Shown one piece after another: positions 53,390-60,000 of a stretch of DNA of 60,000 bases (the first letter of the stretch is position 1; each line of letters starts with the position of its first letter). The notes beneath the pieces are model-generated. The model ran no database searches and was not told the origin of the DNA. It was given only the letters and a program-made list of their open reading frames with translations. The translations under genes and the position numbers were made by a program. The stretch is from Owenia fusiformis (lineage: Eukaryota > Annelida > Polychaeta > Sabellida > Oweniidae). The stretch lies in contig CAIIXF020000012.1 in NCBI GenBank assembly GCA_903813345.2, positions 11,888,932 through 11,948,931 of the forward strand. The letters run 5' to 3'.

Positions 53390-54000
53390 TCATTCGTTTA
53401 CTCTTCACAAGAATCATGTGACTTAAGATGAAAAGTCGACCTTCCTTAGCACTTAAGTAGTTTACTAATGTATTATCAGGTGATATTCATTGCGGGATCC
53501 ACAGCCTTTACTATCCCTTTGGAATAGTTCTCTCAAAAGCGTTAGGTAAAGAGCAAGGACGTCAACCGTTGACGTCCTTGGTAAAGAGGGACTCTGATAA
53601 ATCAGAATGGGTGATATTTGGTCCGTTCGTTTGCTCTACGTACAAAGATCATGTGACTTTAGATTATAAGGAGTCGGCCTTCCGTAGCACTTAAGTAAAT
53701 CACTGAAGTATTATTATCAGGTGATATTTGGTCTGTTCGTTTGCTCTACACAAAGATCATGTGACTTTAGATAAGGAGTCGGCCTTCCTTAGCACTTAAG
53801 TAAATCACTGAAGTATTATAATCAGGTGATCTTTGGTCTGCTCGTTTGCTCTATACAAAGATCATGTGACTTTAGATAAATAGACGGCACTCAACTATAA
53901 ATTGAAATGTTTCTTTTGGTCCGTCCGTAGATCTACACAAAATCATGTGACTTTTGAAAGATAGATAGGCGGCCTTCCCTTGTCACTTAACTATTAACTG
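53390..54000. repeat. Five diverged tandem repeats of about 110 bp
   Basis: AAGATCATGTGACTTTAGAT recurs near 53408, 53645, 53753, 53858 and 53940, each followed by GTCGGCCTTCC(T/G)TAGCACTTAA or a variant. Confidence 0.85.
53554..53580. repeat. 27-bp palindrome flanked by direct repeats
   Basis: The perfect 12-bp arms CAAGGACGTCAA / TTGACGTCCTTG surround CCG. GGTAAAGAG precedes and directly follows it. Confidence 0.85.
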
Positions 54001-54191
54001 AAGTAGCAAAGGGTAGATCGCCTCAATCCGGCCCATCATGCAAGCTTAATTGATTTTCATCATTAAGACATTGTCCCTACCGTTATCTGAAAATGCAAAA
54101 TAGTTAAATGACTTTGTAGATGAAATATGGGATGTACATTCAGCACTACAGTGCATGACGTGCATGCTCATGCATCAAAAGGAACAAACTA

Positions 54192-54378
54192 CACTGGCGT
54201 ATCCAGAAGCTAATAGGGGCACATCAGAAAAAATTTCCGCGTGCACGTGCGCGTAAAAAAATGTTGGGACCCTAAATCCAAAAATTGAGCCCAAATTTTC
54301 AAATGTCAGAATTAAGGCCGTACAATTTTTTTTTCTAAGCCCACTCAAGGAGGGGGGGGGGGCATGAGTCCGCCAGTG
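54192..54378. mobile_element. MITE with CACTGGCG ends
   Basis: CACTGGCGTATCCAGAAGCT at the left and GTCCGCCAGTG at the right, with a poly-G tract inside. Partial relatives near 46605 and 42033. Confidence 0.65.
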
Positions 54379-55609
54379 ATCTACACTCAGAAGACTACTG
54401 GTGAACATGACCGAAATTCTCCTCAGGTCATTCACCGGGTCCATTTTGAAGCTCTTTGGAATCTGCTTTTCCAAGTATCATTTTCACGAGCTATCGTCAA
54501 CCTTCTTATCTGAACAGCTGAATTCTAATTAGCTAACATATGTGATGTTCAATATGGATGTTAACAGATGTTAACATTTAAAAAGGTAATTAAAAGATAT
54601 TTATAACAAAAATAACTATGTTTTTATTTTTTTGCATTTAGTCATTGTGGCACATGTGCTGATATATCTACGTCGGTACCAGAGACCTAGAAATGCAGTA
54701 TTAAAATTCTTATTATGTTATGTCAATCATTCGTCCATCTTTTTTACCCCCTTTACCCCCTTTCCTGTTTAATTATCGCATCTAGATAGATAATTGATAT
54801 TTCATTCTACAGGCTAAATATAAACAACTAAGTACACCGAGGCATGAATTTCTGAGGTATAATATAAATTCGAACATGACTGTATTCACGCCTTCTATAA
54901 ACTGTAAACAAAGTCAATGCTTCAGCTGGGTTATATTCGAGATCAATAACCCAGTTAATACGTGTTATGTGTGACGTCATAACGATGGGTCGTAGTAATG
55001 GCGGACCATGATGAATATTCGAAACAATTTGGTGAGTTTTCATGTTCGAATCGTAATATAGACCTCAGATCAGGGGTAATATCGTCAAATACACTTCCTT
55101 CGGTCGTTCGTGGTACAGAAAACGTTTGTGCCTAGCCCTGCGGGTTGTATTCGACGACGCGATATAACCTCCTGCTTTTCGGTCTATATTTCTTAAATTT
55201 AGTGACTCCAGAGCATAGAGAAGGTTGAAAAAAAGTGAAGCAGATGACGCTGAATCCTTTTCCCCAGTCGAGATGTCAAGATATCAGAATCACGAGGCAT
55301 CTTAATTAATATAATTGGAACTCTGAGAATTCGCCATCTTGGGATTTATAAGTGCAATTTGCAGGTAGTGGAAATATTTACGCTATCTATGGACATAAAG
55401 ATGAATGATAATCAGATGTTTTGACTGCAGGTGAGTCTGCCAATGCAACATTCATTTATAACAGATAACGCTGAGATAAGCCCGTGTTTATGTCTCTTAA
55501 TACCTAATCCTAATATGGCAGCCTGACATTTATGTAATTGGGACGATGATCTATGTCTGGTAATGTAGTTCTCGAATGCAGTTCCTCAGCATCTATGACG
55601 TAAGATCAG
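54379..55609. other. Intergenic, includes right member of a duplicated block
   Basis: 55265-55420 is the diverged partner of 44540-44665. No gene is supported. Confidence 0.4.
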
Positions 55610-55990
55610 CTTAGTTGTTATGGTATTTGTATTGTATGGTGGTTAAAACACGTTAATTGTGGATTCACAATGCACTTTAGAAAGAACTCCTTAGTTTTTA
55701 TGGTATTTGTGCTTGGTTTTGTATTGTATGGTGATTAAAAACACGTTAAATGGTTAATTGCGGACGCGCAATGCACCTTAAAAAGATCTCTTTAGTTTTT
55801 CGGTATTTGTATCTGGTGGTAAAAATACGTGAAGTGGTTAATTGCGGATGCGCAATGCACCTTAGAAAAATCTTAGTTTTCATGGTATTTGTATTTGTTT
55901 GTAAAAACACATCAAATGCTTATTTCGGATGCGCCATACATCCTAAAAAGATCTCCTTAGTTTTTATGGTATTTGTATTTGGTGGTGGGC
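55610..55990. repeat. Five tandem repeats of about 85 bp
   Basis: TTAGTTTTTATGGTATTTGT recurs about every 80-100 bp, followed by AAAACACGTTAAATGGTTAA and GCGGA(C/T)GCGCAATGCAC variants. Confidence 0.88.
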
Positions 55991-56389
55991 TGATGCGCAT
56001 TGCACTTTGGGTAGTGAGCTCGCCCTCACGTCACCACAATTTTCGAAATGTCGCAATGTCCGATCAGGGCGAACAGAAAAGGTTAGATTGTATCGTTATA
56101 TTATAAGCAATTGCTTAATGTCATGGAATCGGAACATATGCGACGGCTCTAACACTTTAAATGTGAAAAGAACCCATTTAATCGTTAAAAAAACTAAAAC
56201 ATTTTATTTTCAACCACTTTAAATCGGAGTAATAAATAATCTCTACAAAGGGTATCGTCCGCCTGCTCGTTTAGCCAAAACTATTGCCTATGAGTTGTAG
56301 GCATCGAGTTGTCTAGGCCAAATCGGAAAAATAAAAGTAAACTTCTACTGAAAGCCCCCGTTAACATGTGTAAGAGAAAGGGGGTGCTT

Positions 56390-56548
56390 AATTGACACAT
56401 TAATCTGGTGATGTTATCATAAACTTTTTAGCCTATCCACACTCATCAATTACTGTTGAGGTACTGCCAATTTAGGCGGACGAACATCCGTACTTTTAAT
56501 ATTACTATCTACACGGTCTTTAAATTGCAATCTTAAATATGATAAAGA
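56390..56548. repeat. Duplicated non-coding block (partner 46241-46400)
   Basis: TTTTTAGCCTATCCACACTC and TTAGGCGGACGAACATCCGT in the same order and spacing as the partner. Confidence 0.85.
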
Positions 56549-58204
56549 TCACGTGCTCATCCTGATAAAATGAGCATTTTTTAGTATTTACCTAATAATT
56601 TTATCGTGTTATTATGAAAAACAAATCAATTAGGTATGCTTCACTGAAACAAGATAACTCATGGAAGTTCCAAAGCATCCTCTCTTTACCAGTAAATTAT
56701 CAGAGAGAACACCTGTCTGCTTGCTTTGAAATCAACATCACTTAACCTATCAAATGTAGCGCTAAATCATTACGCTATCAAATCATGAACTTTTCACCAA
56801 AAATCAGCAATAGATATCATGAAAGGAACGAACATGCTGTGGAAGATATTGAATCAAAATGTTACGTGATTTATAGGAACACTTCTGAAAAATGATAGGC
56901 TTGTAACGTCAAGCTAAAGCCCCTTAATTCTCGATCTCGTTTGATATTTCATATCGTAAACTTATATTAATTACACACTCACTTGCAAGTAAAAACCTAG
57001 AAAAGTAAGCTATTTGAACATCTGTTTTGATATATTTTATATCAATTTGACGTATATGGCCCCGATACTTACTCGATTTTCATACATACTAGCATAGATG
57101 TTACTAACTTAGGTAGTTAACCTCGAAGGCTGGGGGAAACATAAAAATGAATTCATTGATGAAGAAAGTATTGTTTCTATAATCGAAACAACTACTGCCT
57201 CGAGAGATAACAGTATGTAAGTTCCTTCAAAAAGGAAATTTGATATAAATTGATAAAGAATTGAAAACAGAAATGTTTTATGAGTATCAGAATGGGCACA
57301 TTCAGCCACAAAGGCAAGTACTCTATCCCGAATGGAATAACGGCAAATGGAAATGACTTACAGAGTGTTCCACCGGCCTCGAGTCAATAAATCTCTTACC
57401 TATTTCACCTCATTTATGTTATAGCTTTTTTGCCTTATCTAAATTCATCCAAATTACTCAAGAAGGGAAGTTATAAATTCTGGTACCTTACAAAAATGAT
57501 AACCATAAAATTACGTTGATAAACAAATAAAACTTAAGGGGTCTTTTTATATCACATGTTTTCTTCACTTCTCTCGTACGCCAGCTTCATGCTAACCATA
57601 TGCTAATGTTTGTGTAAATATGCATTATGTTTTCGATGTTTACAGTGTAAAAGTCATGTCATGGTATCTGTGCTCCCGTTCGAAGAGATTTATCTTTGAT
57701 AATGCCATTGGGATATGATTGGAAAATAAGTAGCTTCGGAGAAAAGCAACATTGAAAAACATCTGTTTTAATAATGCTGCATCCTCTAATGTTGCCTAAT
57801 CGTTGTTGAACACGTTAATCATTACTGTAATGTGATCACTTTTAGTTTTCCCAATTTTCACTTTTCTTTCACAATTTAATCCAAAATAGAAACGACTTCA
57901 GGCTTGTATACAACTTTCGCGAAGGGGAGGGGGGTTCCGTACAGATATAATCCCCTCACTGTACGTTGTCGATGGTTAGGCATGATATATAGTGATGGAT
58001 GAAAGCGGGCTATATGGGTTTGTATAGCCCACCTACTTTTTCCATTGATAACAATACAATGTCATAGATAGGCACGATTTCAGTTGGGCGTTCGCTATAA
58101 TCAAATATCTGAAATATCATTTATCTTGACGAATACAGACAGCAAAGTGTCAGAACACGACATGAATCTACGTCTAATAGGATCTAAAACATCTCCAAAT
58201 GCAA
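56549..58204. other. Intergenic, no gene seen
   Basis: No exon or repeat boundary recognised. Confidence 0.4.
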
Positions 58205-58375
58205 TACGTTTTACTTATCGTCTCATTTCAGTTGATTTCACATATTTGATTTAGATCGAAATAACTTATGGCGTAATCCTCTAAATAATATCGCTGTGAA
58301 TAATCCTATAACATTCCATCGGCTGGAAAGACATACAGAAGTCTAGCCAGTGCATGATTAGCCATTCAATTACCA
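58205..58375. repeat. Duplicated non-coding block (partner 49700-49860)
   Basis: See 49700: same motifs in the same order. Confidence 0.65.
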
Positions 58376-58804
58376 TAATTGTACTATTCTAATAAAATAG
58401 ATATATATCCGTGTTTCCTTTAAAAATGAATATGTGTTCATCCTATTATATATCATTTTGAAAGGGAATATCGCAGCTTGTAACTGATTGATCAAGATAA
58501 AAAGATAAGATGTCTCATTTTCAATAGGATTGTCAGAAGACATTCCTCGTGTTTCCCATCGGGATTTTATAAACGACGGGGGACTAGAATATCGATCCAA
58601 AATGCGGTTCTTGATAACGAATTTTGAAAGAATAACGTTTTCTCTAAATATTACTCTGTATCAAACCAACCATTTCACTAAGAAATCCACCTCATATTTT
58701 TACAAACCAAGGAACGCAACCGCATTGTTATTATTTTGACGCCATGCCAATTTTGGAAAAATGCGAAGATTCGCAAAATCAAATACAATGCAATTAATAT
58801 GTAT

Positions 58805-59730
58805 ATAGTTGTATAACTTGCAATTAATTGTATAACTTGCATTACTTGCATGACATGTACATGTATTACTTGTTTAGCTTGCATTTATTGTATGACATGT
58901 ATTGTATTACTTGTTTAATTTATATTAATTCTATAACTAGTATTACTTGTATAACTTGTATTACTTGTATAACTAGTATTACTTGTATAAGTTATATTAC
59001 TTGTAAAACTTGTACCACTTGTAATACTTGTATTACTTGTAAAAATTGTTATACTTGAATTACTTTGTATAACTTGTTATACTTGTATTACATGTATAAC
59101 TTGCATTACTCGTTTTATTCATTGAAAAAAAAAACGTTTGAAAGCAGTTACATCAACATATACAATATACATAATATCATAGGAGTCACACAATTATCCA
59201 TCATATTCTTTTTTTAATATGTTTAACTTTTATAACTTGTATTATTTGTATAACTTGCAATACTTATTTACTTGTATAACTTGTATTTCTTGCATAGCAT
59301 GTATTACTTGTAGAACGTGTATTACTTTTATTACTTGTATTACTTCTATTACTTGTATAACTTGTGATACTTGTATTATTTGTATAACTTGCAATACTTA
59401 TTAACTTGTATTTCTTGCATAGCATGCATTACTTGTAGAACGTGTATTACTTTTATTACTTGTATTACTTCTGTTACTTGTATAACTTGTGATACTTGTA
59501 TTATTTGTATAACTTGCAATACTTATTTACTTGTATAACTTGTATTTCTTGCATAGCATGTATTACTTGTAGACCGTGTATTACTTTTATTACTTGTATA
59601 ACTTGTGATACTTGTATTATTTGTATACCTTGTATTTCTTGTAGAACTTGACGTGATACTTGTGATACTTGTAGAACTTGTATTATTTTTATAACTTTAT
59701 AACTTGTAATACTTGTATTACTTGTATACC
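58805..59730. repeat. TTACTTGTA / TAACTTGTA minisatellite with higher-order unit
   Basis: 9-10 bp units (TATTACTTG, TATAACTTG). A longer unit of about 125-135 bp (AACTTGCAATACTTATT ... TTCTTGCATAGCATG) repeats at about 59252, 59388 and 59512. Short open frames through it (Cys-Ile-Thr repeats) are products of the repeat, not genes. Confidence 0.92.
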
Positions 59731-59898
59731 AGTAACATGTACTAACAGTATTGTAATCTTCTAAGCGAAGATGCAGACGTGAAGTATGGTTAAGTAAAGT
59801 TTTACTATTATTGCAAACTTATTTGGCATTCTTGATCGGAAGTGTTTATCTGACGTTCAACTGGAAGCATTTATAAGCTGCAGTTATTGATGGGTAAC

Positions 59899-59968
59899 GG
59901 CATTCTGATACTCATAACATCTTTCTGTTTCATCATTCAGGGCTGAGAAGAAATGAGATGACATGGTT
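59899..59968 (-). repeat. Dispersed repeat, inverse copy of 6715-6790
   Basis: The - strand reads ATCTCATTTCTTCTCAGCCC ... GAAACAGAAAGATG(T/C)TATGAGTATCAGAATG, as at 6723-6789. Confidence 0.8.
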
Positions 59969-60000
59969 TATCATGATGGGGTAACGGTGTTAGAGTAAAC

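Noticed and set aside
58828-59404. Cys-Ile-Thr-rich open frames
   Set aside because: Translations of the TTACTTGTA minisatellite, with no start context or domain.

Overview
The window is eukaryotic: AT-rich, intron-rich, gene-poor and packed with minisatellites and small DNA transposons. The gene content (a KDEL-terminated beta-3-glucosyltransferase, a cytosolic sulfotransferase, an APE-type LINE) and the GCTCAC/(GTCC)n-type repeats suggest a marine invertebrate animal. No species can be named from the sequence alone.

The left 34.3 kb belongs to one gene, the + strand orthologue of B3GLCT, which glucosylates O-fucose on thrombospondin type 1 repeats. Its last 11 exons are here, from a partial exon at 1-40 to the KDEL stop at 34258. 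Intron 41-26323 (26.3 kb) contains a complete second gene on the - strand: a seven-exon cytosolic sulfotransferase (12507 down to 477, 331 aa, all phases compatible). The same intron holds 14-bp minisatellites, a decayed mariner-like element, fold-back elements and a huge 74-bp tandem array. A nearly full-length 5.1-kb LINE on the - strand splits that array.

The most striking feature is that two tandem arrays are built out of splice sites. The 74-bp unit (16031-20005 and 25147-26375, about 68 copies) is the last 22 nt of the B3GLCT intron plus the first 52 nt of the next coding exon. The gene therefore shows about 68 near-identical 3' splice sites, and only the last leads into the complete exon. 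In the sulfotransferase, the 14-bp array at 10436-10612 begins exactly at the donor of exon 3, and each unit recreates a CAAG|GTATGC donor. A larger array of the same unit lies in the same intron at 5146-5818. These may act as splice-choice arrays, or they may be byproducts of replication slippage at splice junctions.

From 27.0 to 34.3 kb lie the remaining B3GLCT exons. Between them are a GC-AG intron, a 37-bp minisatellite with higher-order structure, and a TTAA-flanked piggyBac-like element that carries a tRNA-like pol III promoter. The right part (34.3-60 kb) has no convincing gene. It holds MITEs, several tandem repeats (about 140 bp, 110 bp, 85 bp and TTACTTGTA type), three diverged block pairs in the same order that look like an old tandem duplication of about 10 kb, and one candidate Cys-rich exon at 43957-44079.
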